DNA of 54,875 nt from Pseudomonas sp. (GTDB lineage: Bacteria > Pseudomonadota > Gammaproteobacteria > Pseudomonadales > Pseudomonadaceae): assembly GCA_022448005.1 (NCBI GenBank), contig JAKUTK010000032.1, forward strand, positions 1 to 54,875. The letters run 5' to 3'. The notes under the pieces were generated by a model. It had not been told where the DNA came from and did not search any database. It saw nothing but the letters and a program-made list of their open reading frames with translations. A program made the translations under genes and the position numbers. Positions 17,249 through 26,493 of the stretch are shown in pieces. The stretch's first letter is position 1, and each line of letters starts with the position of its first letter.

Positions 17249-18109
17249 CTAACCACTTACTTCCTCTGCCAGCTTTGCGAGCTTTCGGTGCAGCATCGAA
17301 ATGTTGCGACCTTGAGCAGTGAATGCTGGTAAATCGGCTGGAAGTTGGCGGCAAACTTTATCAGCCTCACCTTTGTTTGGGAAGCTCCCAAACACACAAG
17401 CTCCAGTGCCGGTCATTCTTGCTGGAACAAATTTGTTCAACAAGCTCAAAGCGTTACGAACTTCTGGGTAACGCCTCTCGACTACCGGCTGACAGTCGTT
17501 ATGACCGCCCCCTGCAAGAAGGCTGCGAACTGTAATGGCCGGGGTATTGCGTGTCAACTCTGGGTCGGAAAATATTTCCGCTGTACTAACAGAGACTTGC
17601 GGAGCGACGACAAGGTACCAGGGTTCGCTCAATTCGACCGGTTGCAGGCGTTCACCGACCCCTTCTGCAAAGGCCGCGCGGCCTCTGACAAACACTGGCA
17701 CGTCGGCGCCCAGGGTCAGGGCGATAGCCGCCAGTCGATCTACGCCAAGGCGAGTATGCCAGAGGTAATCCAGGCCCAGCAGGGTAGTGGCCGCGTCGGA
17801 GCTTCCGCCGCCGATACCGCCGCCCATGGGCAGGCGCTTGATCAGTGCTATGTCAGCGCCGAGGGTGCAGGCGCTGTGGGTCTGTAGCAGGCGTGCAGCG
17901 CGGACGATCAGGTTACTGTCGTGGTCGACGCCGGGAAGGTCCGTGTGCAATCGAATCTGTCCATCGGTTCGAGCTGTAAAGGTCAGCTCGTCACCGTGGT
18001 CAAGGAATTGAAACAGCGTTTGCAGCTCATGGTAGCCGTCGGCGCGACGGCCGAGGATATGCAGCATGAGATTGAGTTTGGCTGGGGCGGGAAGTGTCAG
18101 CGCGCGCAT
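17249..18109 (-). CDS. ispE: 4-diphosphocytidyl-2-C-methyl-D-erythritol kinase
   Basis: A 286-residue GHMP kinase of the non-mevalonate isoprenoid pathway, phosphorylating CDP-ME at the 2-hydroxyl. The substrate-binding [21 protein letters not shown] is at the N-terminus, and the ATP-binding glycine loop [18 protein letters not shown] follows. C-terminal GHMP segments include [16 protein letters not shown]. The start is the ATG at 18107-18109, overlapping the lolB stop as TGATG, so the two are coupled. The 44 codons of open frame upstream overlap lolB and are not used. Confidence 0.96.
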   Translation of the reverse strand: MRALTLPAPAKLNLMLHILGRRADGYHELQTLFQFLDHGDELTFTARTDGQIRLHTDLPGVDHDSNLIVRAARLLQTHSACTLGADIALIKRLPMGGGIGGGSSDAATTLLGLDYLWHTRLGVDRLAAIALTLGADVPVFVRGRAAFAEGVGERLQPVELSEPWYLVVAPQVSVSTAEIFSDPELTRNTPAITVRSLLAGGGHNDCQPVVERRYPEVRNALSLLNKFVPARMTGTGACVFGSFPNKGEADKVCRQLPADLPAFTAQGRNISMLHRKLAKLAEEVSG

Positions 18110-18729
18110 CAGTGTCCGAGCTGGCGCGGTTGCCAGTCCTTCACAACCAGTGTGATCTTGAGGTCCCGGCCTGCCAGTTTGATGCGGTTTGGCAGTGTGT
18201 ACCCGTCCTCCTCGGTGTAGCCCAGATACTGCACATCCCAACCATCCTGCTGCAAGCTGGCAAGTCGCCCGTTGGGATCAAGCGCAATGCGGCTGCGGCT
18301 ATCCGGCGCCGGAAGGCCGCGTACCCAATAGAGAAGGTGGGAGACAGGCAATTGCCATCCCAGCTTGCTTTCAACCAATGCCTCTGGCGATTCGGCCTCG
18401 AAGCGTCCCTGTCCGGCAACCTCCAGCGCCACCGCATCAGGACGTCCTGTCAGGCGCGTGGCGCCACGCCCCAGAGGGCCAGAAAGGCGGATGTCGAAGT
18501 AGCCCTGGCGCTGCAGCCAGAACAAGGTGCCGCTGCCTGAATCCTGCGGTGCCTGGATGCCAATCTTGCCGCTGATCTGCCAGCCATCGATCTCGCTGAT
18601 GTGGGCCTTATGGGCTTTCCAGTCCTCGGCATTGCCGGGGCCTTCCACGGACTCCTGCGGACCAAGACCGGCGCAACCAGCCAGCAGCAGGGCAAAGGTG
18701 GAGATCAGCAGGTTACGCATCAGCTTCAT
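18109..18729 (-). CDS. lolB: Outer-membrane lipoprotein receptor LolB
   Basis: A 206-residue lipoprotein that receives lipoproteins from LolA and inserts them in the outer membrane. The signal peptide ends in lipobox LLAGC (Cys at 19). The mature part has the LolB features [31 protein letters not shown], the P-rich loop [14 protein letters not shown], and GWDVQYLGY. It lies 3 bp after the TPR lipoprotein gene and is coupled to ispE downstream, the standard pseudomonad order. Confidence 0.96.
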   Translation of the reverse strand: MKLMRNLLISTFALLLAGCAGLGPQESVEGPGNAEDWKAHKAHISEIDGWQISGKIGIQAPQDSGSGTLFWLQRQGYFDIRLSGPLGRGATRLTGRPDAVALEVAGQGRFEAESPEALVESKLGWQLPVSHLLYWVRGLPAPDSRSRIALDPNGRLASLQQDGWDVQYLGYTEEDGYTLPNRIKLAGRDLKITLVVKDWQPRQLGH

Positions 18730-18732
18730 GGG

Positions 18733-20460
18733 TCAGGGTTTCTCCGAGCCTGTCAGGCGTTTGATGGTTTCGCGCAGGACTTCGCTGTCCGAATTTTCCT
18801 TCAGCGCTTTTGCCCAGATGGCGCGCGCTTCGCGCTGCTTGCCAGCAGACCACAGTACTTCGCCAAGATGAGCGGCGACTTCATGGTCGGGAAAGCGCTC
18901 AAGCGCCTTGCGCAGCTGGGCTTCTGCTTCCTGCAGATTGCCCAGTCGATAGTTGACCCAGCCAAGTGAGTCGAGAATTGCGGCATCGTCAGGGTTGATA
19001 CGATAAGCCTGTTCGATTAGATCAAGTGCTTCTTGGTATCGGTCGGTGCGGTCAGCCAGGGTATAGCCGAGCGCATTGATAGCCATTGCATTGTCGGGCT
19101 CGCGCTCGATGATGTAGCGAAGGTCTCTCTCCAGCTGAGGCAGGTCGCCACGCTTCTCCGCAACCATAGCCCGGGTATAGAGCAGGTTCAGGTCGTCGGG
19201 AAATTCATTCAACGCCTGTTCCGCCAGTTTCCATGCCGCTTCTATCTGCTGCTGCCCGGAGAGTGCTTCCAGCTCAATGAGGTATAGCTGAATAGCGTAG
19301 TCAGGCTGCTCGTCACGAGCGCTTGCCAGCAGTCTCGACGCTTCCTGGTTGCGGCCGAGGGCAAACAGCAGCTCCGCCTGCATCAGTTTCGCCGGCAGGT
19401 ATTCATTGCCAGGTCCGACCTTGGCGAACGCGGTCAATGCCTGCTCATTTTTGCCTAGCTCACGGTAAGCGCGGCCTAGGTTGAAATGAGCGGCGTCCAG
19501 ATGACTCCCGCGGTCGATCAGCTCTTCCAGATAGACGATCGCCTCACGCCAGGCCTGCGCTTCAAGGCATACCAGCGCCAGCGAAAAGCGCAAGTCATCG
19601 TCGCTAGGGTGCTGCTGAACCAGCGTAGCGAATTCGCCCATTGCGTCCTCGAACCGATCTTGCTCCACCAGAAGGCGCGCATAGGTCAAGCGCAAGCGCT
19701 TATCTTCGGGATGCAGGCGGAGGCTGTTTTCCAGCAGCGGCATGGCCTCGTGGCCACGCTCGAGAATCTGTAACAGCCGCGCCTGGAGCAAAATCGACGG
19801 AATTTCCTGCTCGTCGGACGGTTGCTCCTCGAGCAGCGCGAGTGCTTCTTCGGGGCGAGCGTCCTGCTGCAGCAGGACGGCCTTGCCGAATTTCAGTTGA
19901 GGATTGTCGGGATGCTTGGCCAACAACTGGTCAAAGCTCTTGAGCAGGCCGCTGCGCGTGTCCGGATCGGTTTCAGCGGCGGACAGCGCGAGGAAGTCGA
20001 AATGCGTGTCGCCCTGACCCCTGAGCACCTTTTCCATGAACGACAGCGATTCCTCATAGCGCCCTGCGCGCGCCAACTGAATGGCTGCAGCTCGCTGGGC
20101 GTCGAGATTGTCCGGTGCATTGTTCGCCCAGATAATCGCCGTATCCAGCGCCGCCTGGTCGGCACCGAGGTATTCGGCGATGCGGAATCCGCGTTCAGCC
20201 ACGCCGGCATCCTGGGTCGCGTTGGCTTGTTGGACATAGCTGCCCAAAGCGATATCGAAGCGGTTGCGCTGGCCGGCCAGCTCTGCCACCAATAATGCAT
20301 AGAGGGTATCGCCGCTGAACGAGCCGTACTCGCTTGGGCTTTTTGCCGCAGGTTCCGCCGTGACTTCCTCGATTGGCGGGCCGCTGTCAGGGGGGCTTTG
20401 CATGAAGCTTTGGCAGCCACCGAGAAGTAGAGCGGCGCTGAGGGCGAGGAATTTTTTCAT
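18733..20460 (-). CDS. TPR-repeat lipoprotein
   Basis: A 575-residue lipoprotein with signal peptide and lipobox LLLGGCQSF (Cys at about 16), followed by a polar linker and about a dozen tetratricopeptide repeats through the rest of the protein (for example AAHFNLGRAYRELGKNEQA, NAMAINALGYTLADRTDRYQ and LGWVNYRLGNLQEAEAQL). TPR arrays usually hold protein partners; here the protein is anchored in the envelope. The start at 20460 is chosen for the signal peptide; frame upstream to 20568 opens with TTG. It leads the operon TPR-lolB-ispE-tRNA-Gln, so a role linked to lipoprotein or outer-membrane assembly is plausible but unproven. Confidence 0.9.
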   Translation of the reverse strand: MKKFLALSAALLLGGCQSFMQSPPDSGPPIEEVTAEPAAKSPSEYGSFSGDTLYALLVAELAGQRNRFDIALGSYVQQANATQDAGVAERGFRIAEYLGADQAALDTAIIWANNAPDNLDAQRAAAIQLARAGRYEESLSFMEKVLRGQGDTHFDFLALSAAETDPDTRSGLLKSFDQLLAKHPDNPQLKFGKAVLLQQDARPEEALALLEEQPSDEQEIPSILLQARLLQILERGHEAMPLLENSLRLHPEDKRLRLTYARLLVEQDRFEDAMGEFATLVQQHPSDDDLRFSLALVCLEAQAWREAIVYLEELIDRGSHLDAAHFNLGRAYRELGKNEQALTAFAKVGPGNEYLPAKLMQAELLFALGRNQEASRLLASARDEQPDYAIQLYLIELEALSGQQQIEAAWKLAEQALNEFPDDLNLLYTRAMVAEKRGDLPQLERDLRYIIEREPDNAMAINALGYTLADRTDRYQEALDLIEQAYRINPDDAAILDSLGWVNYRLGNLQEAEAQLRKALERFPDHEVAAHLGEVLWSAGKQREARAIWAKALKENSDSEVLRETIKRLTGSEKP

Positions 20461-20561
20461 AGGAAACTTAGGCTGGTCTGCGGTCGCGGCATGATGACAC
20501 AAGGCGCCAGGCAAGCACACGGCTCGGCTTTGGCCCAGCGTTTTGTGGGTTCGGTCCGTTA

Positions 20562-20574
20562 CAGACAATGTCTG
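20562..20574. promoter_or_regulatory. 13-bp perfect palindrome in the hemA/TPR divergent region
   Basis: CAGACA-A-TGTCTG lies in the 182-bp gap between the divergent TPR-lolB operon and hemA, 69 bp before the hemA start. It could be an operator for either side. I do not recognise it as the site of a named regulator. Confidence 0.3.
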
Positions 20575-20642
20575 GCAATGGTTGTTCTGAGGCAGGCGAA
20601 GTAGGAGAATCGCGCGCTCCGTTTTCGAATCAGCGATCCTGC

Positions 20643-21911
20643 ATGGCTTTCATCGCGCTTGGCATTAATCACAAGACCGCATCGGTGGACGTGCGCGAGC
20701 GTGTGGCGTTCACGCCCGAACAGATGGTTGAGGCGCTGCAGCAGCTGTGTCGGGTCACGCCTACGCGTGAAGCCGCGATTCTGTCGACCTGCAATCGCAG
20801 CGAGCTTTACCTAGAGCAGGAGCAGCTCGAGGCCGAGACGGTGTTGGCCTGGTTGGCCAACTACCATCGCTTGAGTCTCGAGGACCTCAAAGCCTGTGCC
20901 TATGTGCACACCGACGACCAGGCCGTGCGGCACATGATGCGTGTGGCCTCCGGTCTGGATTCGATGGTGCTGGGCGAGCCGCAGATTCTCGGGCAGATGA
21001 AGTCCGCTTATGCCGTGGCGCGCGAGGCCGGTAGCGTCGGCCCGCTGCTGGGGCGTCTGTTCCAGGCGACCTTTAGTACCGCCAAGACAGTACGTACTGA
21101 CACTGCCATTGGTGAAAATCCGGTTTCGGTCGCCTTCGCTGCGGTCAGCCTGGCCAAGCAGATATTCGCCAATCTCGATCGCAGCCAGGCATTGCTGATC
21201 GGCGCTGGCGAAACCATCACCCTGGTTGCACGGCACCTGCACGAGCAGGGCGTCAAGCGCATCGTGGTTGCCAACCGTACCCTCGAACGCGCAAGCGCGC
21301 TGGCCGAGCAGTTCGGTGCCCATGCCATCTTGCTTGCCGACATCCCGCAGGAACTCTACAACAGCGATATCGTCATCAGTTCGACAGCCAGCCAGCTACC
21401 AATTCTAGGCAAGGGTGCGGTCGAGCAGGCGTTGAAGAAACGCAAGCACAAACCGATGTTCATGGTGGATATCGCGGTGCCGCGCGATATAGAAGCGCAG
21501 GTCGCCGATCTGGATGACGTCTATCTCTACACCGTCGATGATCTTCATGAGGTGGTCGCAGAGAATCTCAAGAGCCGCCAGGGCGCAGCCCAGGCCGCCG
21601 AAGAGCTGGTTGCGGTCGGAACTGACGATTTCATGGCGCGGCTGCGTGAGCTGGCCGCCGTGGATGTGCTCAAGGCTTATCGGCAGCACGCTGAGCGCCT
21701 TCGTGATGAAGAATTGCTGCGCGCCCAGCGGTTGCTGGCCAATGGCGGCACAGCCGAGGATGCGCTGGCGCAGCTGGCGCGGGGATTGACCAACAAGTTG
21801 CTGCACGCGCCTAGCGTACAGTTGAAAAAACTTTCAGCCGAAGGGCGAGTGGAGGCACTGAGCATCGTCCAGGACCTCTTCGCCCTGCAAGACAGCACGG
21901 ACAAACCATGA
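20643..21911 (+). CDS. hemA: Glutamyl-tRNA reductase
   Basis: A 422-residue enzyme that reduces glutamyl-tRNA to glutamate-1-semialdehyde, the first step of haem synthesis by the C5 route. The N-terminal catalytic domain starts [20 protein letters not shown] and has the nucleophilic Cys in [28 protein letters not shown] follows, then the NADPH domain [17 protein letters not shown], and the C-terminal helical dimerisation domain. The start at 20643 matches the family N-terminus; the longer frame is not supported. Its stop overlaps the prfA start (ATGA). Confidence 0.97.
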   Translation: MAFIALGINHKTASVDVRERVAFTPEQMVEALQQLCRVTPTREAAILSTCNRSELYLEQEQLEAETVLAWLANYHRLSLEDLKACAYVHTDDQAVRHMMRVASGLDSMVLGEPQILGQMKSAYAVAREAGSVGPLLGRLFQATFSTAKTVRTDTAIGENPVSVAFAAVSLAKQIFANLDRSQALLIGAGETITLVARHLHEQGVKRIVVANRTLERASALAEQFGAHAILLADIPQELYNSDIVISSTASQLPILGKGAVEQALKKRKHKPMFMVDIAVPRDIEAQVADLDDVYLYTVDDLHEVVAENLKSRQGAAQAAEELVAVGTDDFMARLRELAAVDVLKAYRQHAERLRDEELLRAQRLLANGGTAEDALAQLARGLTNKLLHAPSVQLKKLSAEGRVEALSIVQDLFALQDSTDKP

Positions 21912-22990
21912 AAGCGTCGCTGCTCAACAAACTCGATACCTTGCAGGACCGCTTCGAAGAGCTGACAGCGTTACTGGGTGACGCTGAAGTGATCAGCGAT
22001 CAGACCCGTTTTCGCGCCTATTCGCGCGAGTACGCCGAGGTCGAACCGGTTATCGCCGCTTACCGCGAATTTCTCAAGATGCAGTCCGACCTTGAGGGGG
22101 CTCAGGCACTGCTCAAGGACAATGATCCGGACGTGCGTGAGATGGCCGAAGAAGAGGTTGCCGAGGCGCGCGGCAAGCTCGAGGCGATTGAGGCTCGGCT
22201 GCAGCGTATGCTCCTGCCGAAGGATCCCAAGGATGGGCGTAACGTGTTCCTCGAAATTCGGGCTGGCACCGGTGGCGATGAAGCCGCGATCTTCTCTGGG
22301 GATCTGTTTCGTATGTATTCTCGCTACGCCGAACGGCAAGGCTGGCGCGTCGAGATCCTGTCTGAAAGCCCGGGCGAGCACGGCGGCTACAAAGAGGTGA
22401 TCTCGCGGGTCGAGGGCGATAACGTCTTCGCCAAGCTCAAGTTCGAGTCGGGCGCACACCGGGTCCAGCGCGTTCCGGAAACCGAGTCCCAAGGACGTAT
22501 TCATACCTCGGCCTGCACCGTTGCGGTTCTGCCCGAGCCAGACGAGCAGATCGCGATCGAAATCAATCCGGCCGACCTGCGCGTCGACACCTACCGTGCC
22601 TCAGGTGCGGGCGGACAGCACATCAACAAGACTGACTCGGCGGTGCGCATCACTCACATGCCCAGCGGTATCGTCGTCGAATGCCAGGAAGAGCGCTCGC
22701 AGCACAAGAACCGTGCGCGGGCCATGTCTTGGCTGGCAGCCAAGCTGCAAGACGTGCAGGACAGCGCGGCGCACAAGGAAATTTCCGATACGCGCAAGCT
22801 GCTGGTGGGCTCGGGCGATCGTTCCGAACGCATTCGGACCTACAACTTCCCGCAGGGGCGCGTTACGGACCACCGTATCAACTTGACGCTGTATTCCCTT
22901 AACGAAGTGGTCGGCGGTGCGGTGGAGCAGGTGATCGAGCCACTGTTGCAGGAATATCAAGCGGATCAGCTCGCCGCGCTGGGTGATTGA
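21908..22990 (+). CDS. prfA: Peptide chain release factor 1
   Basis: A 360-residue class I release factor for UAG and UAA. It has the codon-reading tripeptide P-E-T in [15 protein letters not shown] and the hydrolysis motif GGQ in [18 protein letters not shown]. Length is standard. It is coupled to hemA by a 4-base overlap and followed 70 bp on by prmC, which methylates its GGQ glutamine. Confidence 0.98.
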   Translation: MKASLLNKLDTLQDRFEELTALLGDAEVISDQTRFRAYSREYAEVEPVIAAYREFLKMQSDLEGAQALLKDNDPDVREMAEEEVAEARGKLEAIEARLQRMLLPKDPKDGRNVFLEIRAGTGGDEAAIFSGDLFRMYSRYAERQGWRVEILSESPGEHGGYKEVISRVEGDNVFAKLKFESGAHRVQRVPETESQGRIHTSACTVAVLPEPDEQIAIEINPADLRVDTYRASGAGGQHINKTDSAVRITHMPSGIVVECQEERSQHKNRARAMSWLAAKLQDVQDSAAHKEISDTRKLLVGSGDRSERIRTYNFPQGRVTDHRINLTLYSLNEVVGGAVEQVIEPLLQEYQADQLAALGD

Positions 22991-23060
22991 CTGCTCTATT
23001 TATCGGCGGACCGGTTTGGTTCGCTGACTGCGGTACAACTGAATCCTGGATACCTCGAGC

Positions 23061-23888
23061 ATGGCGACAATCGACTCCCTGCTGCGTGCCGCCCAGTTAC
23101 CCGACTCGCCGAGCGCCAAGCTCGATGCCGAATGGCTGCTTGCCGCCGTGCTGGGCAGGTCGCCGAGCTATCTGCGCACCTGGCCTGAGCGCGAAGTGCT
23201 GCCTGAGGACGAGGCCCGCTTTGTCGCCCATCTCGAACGTCGTCGCCTTGGCGAGCCGGTAGCCTACATTCTGGGTCGTCAGGGCTTCTGGAGCCTTGAG
23301 CTCGAAGTGGCGCCGCATACCTTGATTCCACGACCGGACACTGAGCTGCTGGTAGAGACAGCCATGAAGGTGTTGCCTGCTAGTGCGGTGAGCGTGCTCG
23401 ATCTGGGCACGGGAACCGGTGCGATTGCCCTGGCGCTTGCCAGTGAGCGTCCGGCCTGGCAGGTCACCGGTGTGGACCGCGTCACTGAAGCCGTTACGCT
23501 GGCGGCTCGTAATGCCCAGCGGCTCGGGCTCGGCAATACGGTCTTTCTCGAGAGCCACTGGTTTTCATCGATTGCGGGCCAGCGTTATGAATTGATCGTC
23601 TCCAACCCGCCCTACATCCCCGCCAGTGATCCGCATCTGATGCAGGGTGACGTGCGTTTCGAGCCGAGCAGTGCGCTGGTATCGGGTGTTGATGGTCTGG
23701 ACGACATTCGCCTGATCATTGCGCGGGCGCCCGGTCACCTGAGTTCAACCGGCTGGCTGGTACTTGAGCACGGTTACGATCAGGCGTCAGCGGTGCGGAG
23801 CCTGTTGAGCGCCGGTGGTTTCGTTGATGTCGCCAGCTGCAGGGACTTCGGTGGCCACGAGCGTGTCAGCCTCGGGCGGCTGCCATGA
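23061..23888 (+). CDS. prmC: Release factor glutamine methyltransferase
   Basis: A 275-residue SAM-dependent methyltransferase that N5-methylates the GGQ glutamine of RF1 and RF2. The N-terminal helical domain is followed by the SAM motif VLDLGTGTGAIALALA and the catalytic SNPPYIPASDPH. PDTELLVE precedes. Context after prfA is the classic one. It ends 19 bp before moeB. Confidence 0.97.
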   Translation: MATIDSLLRAAQLPDSPSAKLDAEWLLAAVLGRSPSYLRTWPEREVLPEDEARFVAHLERRRLGEPVAYILGRQGFWSLELEVAPHTLIPRPDTELLVETAMKVLPASAVSVLDLGTGTGAIALALASERPAWQVTGVDRVTEAVTLAARNAQRLGLGNTVFLESHWFSSIAGQRYELIVSNPPYIPASDPHLMQGDVRFEPSSALVSGVDGLDDIRLIIARAPGHLSSTGWLVLEHGYDQASAVRSLLSAGGFVDVASCRDFGGHERVSLGRLP

Positions 23889-23907
23889 ATCAAGAGAGGA
23901 AATGTGC

Positions 23908-24663
23908 ATGCTGAGCGACGACGAGCTGCTGCGTTACAGCCGGCAGATCTTGCTGCGACAGGTCGATATCGAGGGTCAGCTCAGGCTTAAGCAAAGCCGT
24001 GTACTGATCGTCGGGCTTGGCGGGCTCGGCTCACCGGTCGCGCTATATCTGGCTGCGGCCGGGGTTGGCGAATTACATCTGGCGGACTTTGATCGCCTCG
24101 ATCTGACCAATCTGCAGCGGCAGATTGCTCACGACACCGCATCGGTGGGCATGCACAAGGTGGATTCGGCAATGGCTCGACTATCTGCCCTTAACCCTTT
24201 GATCAAACTGGTGCCGCACCGCGTCGCGATGGACGTCGATACGCTTGAAGCGGCCGTGTCAGCAGTCGACCTGGTGCTGGACTGCACGGACAATTTTGCG
24301 GTTCGTGAAGCAGTGAATGCCGCCTGTGTAGCCGCGGTAAAGCCACTGGTAAGCGGTGCGGCTATTCGGCTCGAGGGGCAGCTGTCGGTGTTCGACCCTA
24401 GGGTCGAGACCAGCCCTTGCTATCACTGCCTTTACGGCCATGGCTCCGAGGCCGAGCTGACCTGCAGCGAAGCCGGTGTTCTTGGCCCAGTCGTCGGGAT
24501 GATTGGCAGTTTGCAGGCGCTTGAAGCGATCAAGCTGCTGGCCGGCTTCGGTGAGCCTTTGATTGGCCGGTTGCTGCTGGTAGATGCGCTTTCCAGTCGA
24601 TTTCGCGAACTCAAGGTTAAGCGCGACCCGTCTTGCGCCGTCTGTGGCCTTAGCCGTGACTGA
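23908..24663 (+). CDS. moeB: MoeB/ThiF-type adenylyltransferase (molybdopterin-synthase activating)
   Basis: A 251-residue E1-like enzyme that adenylates the C-terminal Gly of a sulfur-carrier such as MoaD. It has the ATP-binding [32 protein letters not shown] with the Arg finger, [13 protein letters not shown], and the zinc ligands CYHCLYG and CAVCGL. ATG 23908 is chosen because GAGAGGA lies nine bases upstream; an ATG two codons earlier is too close. In this prfA-prmC-moeB-murI cluster the name moeB is customary, but a ThiF role cannot be excluded. Confidence 0.92.
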   Translation: MLSDDELLRYSRQILLRQVDIEGQLRLKQSRVLIVGLGGLGSPVALYLAAAGVGELHLADFDRLDLTNLQRQIAHDTASVGMHKVDSAMARLSALNPLIKLVPHRVAMDVDTLEAAVSAVDLVLDCTDNFAVREAVNAACVAAVKPLVSGAAIRLEGQLSVFDPRVETSPCYHCLYGHGSEAELTCSEAGVLGPVVGMIGSLQALEAIKLLAGFGEPLIGRLLLVDALSSRFRELKVKRDPSCAVCGLSRD

Positions 24664-25447
24664 CAGCCGGCCGATAGGGGTTTTCGATTCCGGTGTGGGT
24701 GGGCTGTCGGTGCTTCGGGAGATCCGTGCGCGCCTGCCCCATGAGTCGTTGTTGTATGTGGCGGACAGTGGCCATGTTCCCTATGGCGAGAAAAGTCCGG
24801 AATTCATCCGCGAGCGCTGCCGGGCCATCGCTGCTTTTCTGCTTGAGCAGGGCGCCAAAGCGCTGGTGCTAGCCTGCAACACGGCGACGGCGGCCGGGGT
24901 GGCGGACTTGCGAGAGCAGTATCCACAGCTTCCTGTGGTTGGGATGGAACCTGCGGTCAAGCCTGCCGCTCTGGCAACCCGCAGTGGAGTGGTGGGCGTG
25001 CTGGCCACGACGGGCACCTTGAAGAGCGCTAAATTTGCGGCGCTGCTCGACCGTTTCGCCAGCGACGTGCGTGTCATCACGCAGCCATGCCCGGGTCTTG
25101 TCGAGCGTATCGAGGCAGGCGAGCTCGCTACGACCGGCACCCGCACGCTGTTGGAGAGCCTGGTCCAGCCCTTGATCGAGCAGGGGTGCGATACGCTGAT
25201 TCTCGGCTGCACCCACTATCCGTTTGTGAAGCCCTTGTTGCGCGAGATTCTTCCCGCAACGGTCGCTCTGGTTGATACCGGGGCCGCTGTCGCGCGGCAT
25301 CTCGAAACCCTGCTGGCGGCCAACGGACAGCAAAGCGAAGGCGAGGCGCTGGTGCGCTTCTGGAGCAGCGGCGATCCCCTGCGATTGGCTGGCGTTCTTC
25401 CGGTACTTTGGGGTGAAAACGGTACAGCTTCCTACTGTTCTGCTTAG
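24656..25447 (+). CDS. murI: Glutamate racemase
   Basis: A 263-residue enzyme producing D-glutamate for peptidoglycan. [18 protein letters not shown] opens the protein. The two catalytic cysteines are in [10 protein letters not shown] and GCTHYPF. The likely start is the GTG at 24656, inside the last codons of moeB (8-bp overlap); an ATG at 24584 in the same frame would add 24 unrelated residues. Last gene of the hemA cluster. Confidence 0.95.
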   Translation: MTDSRPIGVFDSGVGGLSVLREIRARLPHESLLYVADSGHVPYGEKSPEFIRERCRAIAAFLLEQGAKALVLACNTATAAGVADLREQYPQLPVVGMEPAVKPAALATRSGVVGVLATTGTLKSAKFAALLDRFASDVRVITQPCPGLVERIEAGELATTGTRTLLESLVQPLIEQGCDTLILGCTHYPFVKPLLREILPATVALVDTGAAVARHLETLLAANGQQSEGEALVRFWSSGDPLRLAGVLPVLWGENGTASYCSA

Positions 25448-25509
25448 GAACTCCCCGCTGCGCTAGCCCTCTGTACTTAAGCAATATTGAAAAAACGAAA
25501 AGCTTGGCC

Positions 25510-25527
25510 AATTTCGATAAGGAAATT
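25510..25527 (+). promoter_or_regulatory. Inverted repeat overlapping the pagL ribosome site
   Basis: AATTTC-GATAAG-GAAATT, a 6-bp stem with a 6-base loop, contains the AAGGA ribosome site in loop and stem, 4 bases before ATG 25532. It could limit translation; the stem is A/T-rich, so the effect is inference. Confidence 0.4.
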
Positions 25528-25531
25528 TCGC

Positions 25532-26050
25532 ATGAATAAATTGATCTCCTTCGCTGCGGTTGCGGCAATTTCGCTGGGCCAGGTAGCTGCAGCCCATGCT
25601 CTTGACCTGACAGCTGCAATCGGGCGTACCGGCGAGTCGACGATGACTTATCGACTGGGGGCGCAGATGGATTTCAATCGTAGCTGGTTCGAGACGGGTG
25701 TGGGTCGGCTGACCGGGTATTGGGATGCGGGTTACACGTACTGGGAAGGTGACGAGACCTCGAGCAATCACAGCATCTCACTGGCGCCAGTGTTCGTGTA
25801 CGAGTTCAGCACTGGATCGGTAAAACCTTACCTGGAAGCGGGCATCGGCATCGCGGCTTTCGAAAACACCGAAATAGAAAACAATGATCTTGGGTCCTCC
25901 TTCCAGTTCGAGGATCGGTTCGGTGCTGGCCTGCGTTTCGCTGGCGGACAGGAGATAGGCTTACGGGCTATTCACTATTCCAACGCTGGCATCAAGGACC
26001 CCAACGACGGCATCGAAACTTACGCGCTGCATTATCGAGCCTCGTTCTGA
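25532..26050 (+). CDS. pagL: Lipid A 3-O-deacylase PagL
   Basis: A 172-residue outer-membrane esterase that removes the 3-O acyl chain from lipid A. The signal peptide ends at about residue 23 (AAHA). An eight-stranded barrel follows with RLTGYWDAGYTYWEG, APVFVYEF, and the catalytic triad His148-Ser150 in AIHYSNAG and Glu162 in DGIETYAL. The sequence closely recalls the P. aeruginosa protein. ATG 25532 gives the signal peptide. It follows murI by 84 bp but is probably a separate unit. Confidence 0.95.
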   Translation: MNKLISFAAVAAISLGQVAAAHALDLTAAIGRTGESTMTYRLGAQMDFNRSWFETGVGRLTGYWDAGYTYWEGDETSSNHSISLAPVFVYEFSTGSVKPYLEAGIGIAAFENTEIENNDLGSSFQFEDRFGAGLRFAGGQEIGLRAIHYSNAGIKDPNDGIETYALHYRASF

Positions 26051-26082
26051 CCGATCGATGCTGAAGCTGATGGTGTAAGCCG

Positions 26083-26400
26083 TCAGCCGTCCAGATAGGC
26101 GCGTGCTGAGCCTTTGCGCTCTTCCAGGCAATCGTCCGAGCCCAGCTCGAACTCTCGACAGATAAGTGGGCGCTGACTGTAGATAGTGCAGCGCATGCTG
26201 TCCCGGTCCAGCGCCGCGCACCAACCGTCGTCCAGACGGCGCATGACTTGGCCACCCCAATCGTCTTCATCGATGAAGCGTTCCGGGACGCCGGTATCGG
26301 TCAGCAGCATGACTTCGAGGCGGCAGCAGCACGCGGCGCAGCTGCTGCAGCTGACTGTGTCGTCAGCCAATTGACGGTGCGGGATGGAAGATTGTGTCAT
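26083..26400 (-). CDS. YkgJ-family cysteine-cluster protein
   Basis: A 105-residue small protein with the Cys pattern of the CxxCxxCC family: SCSSCAACCCRLEV near the N-terminus, then WCAALD, MRCTIYSQRPLICREFELG and DDCLEE. The family is thought to bind zinc or an iron-sulfur cluster; the biochemical role is unknown. It is a single gene convergent with pagL. Confidence 0.88.
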   Translation of the reverse strand: MTQSSIPHRQLADDTVSCSSCAACCCRLEVMLLTDTGVPERFIDEDDWGGQVMRRLDDGWCAALDRDSMRCTIYSQRPLICREFELGSDDCLEERKGSARAYLDG

Positions 26401-26465
26401 CGCGGCAGTCTACGCGTCTTGCGTTGGGATAGCTGCAAGCCAGAAGCGCCGCGAAAGGGTAAGAA

Positions 26466-26485
26466 GCCAGCACGGACGTGCTGGC
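26466..26485 (-). terminator. Possible terminator after uraA
   Basis: GCCAGCAC-GGAC-GTGCTGGC stem, 9 bp past the uraA stop, followed on the minus strand by a weak TTCTTACCCTTT tract. Confidence 0.5.
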
Positions 26486-26493
26486 CTAGCAGA

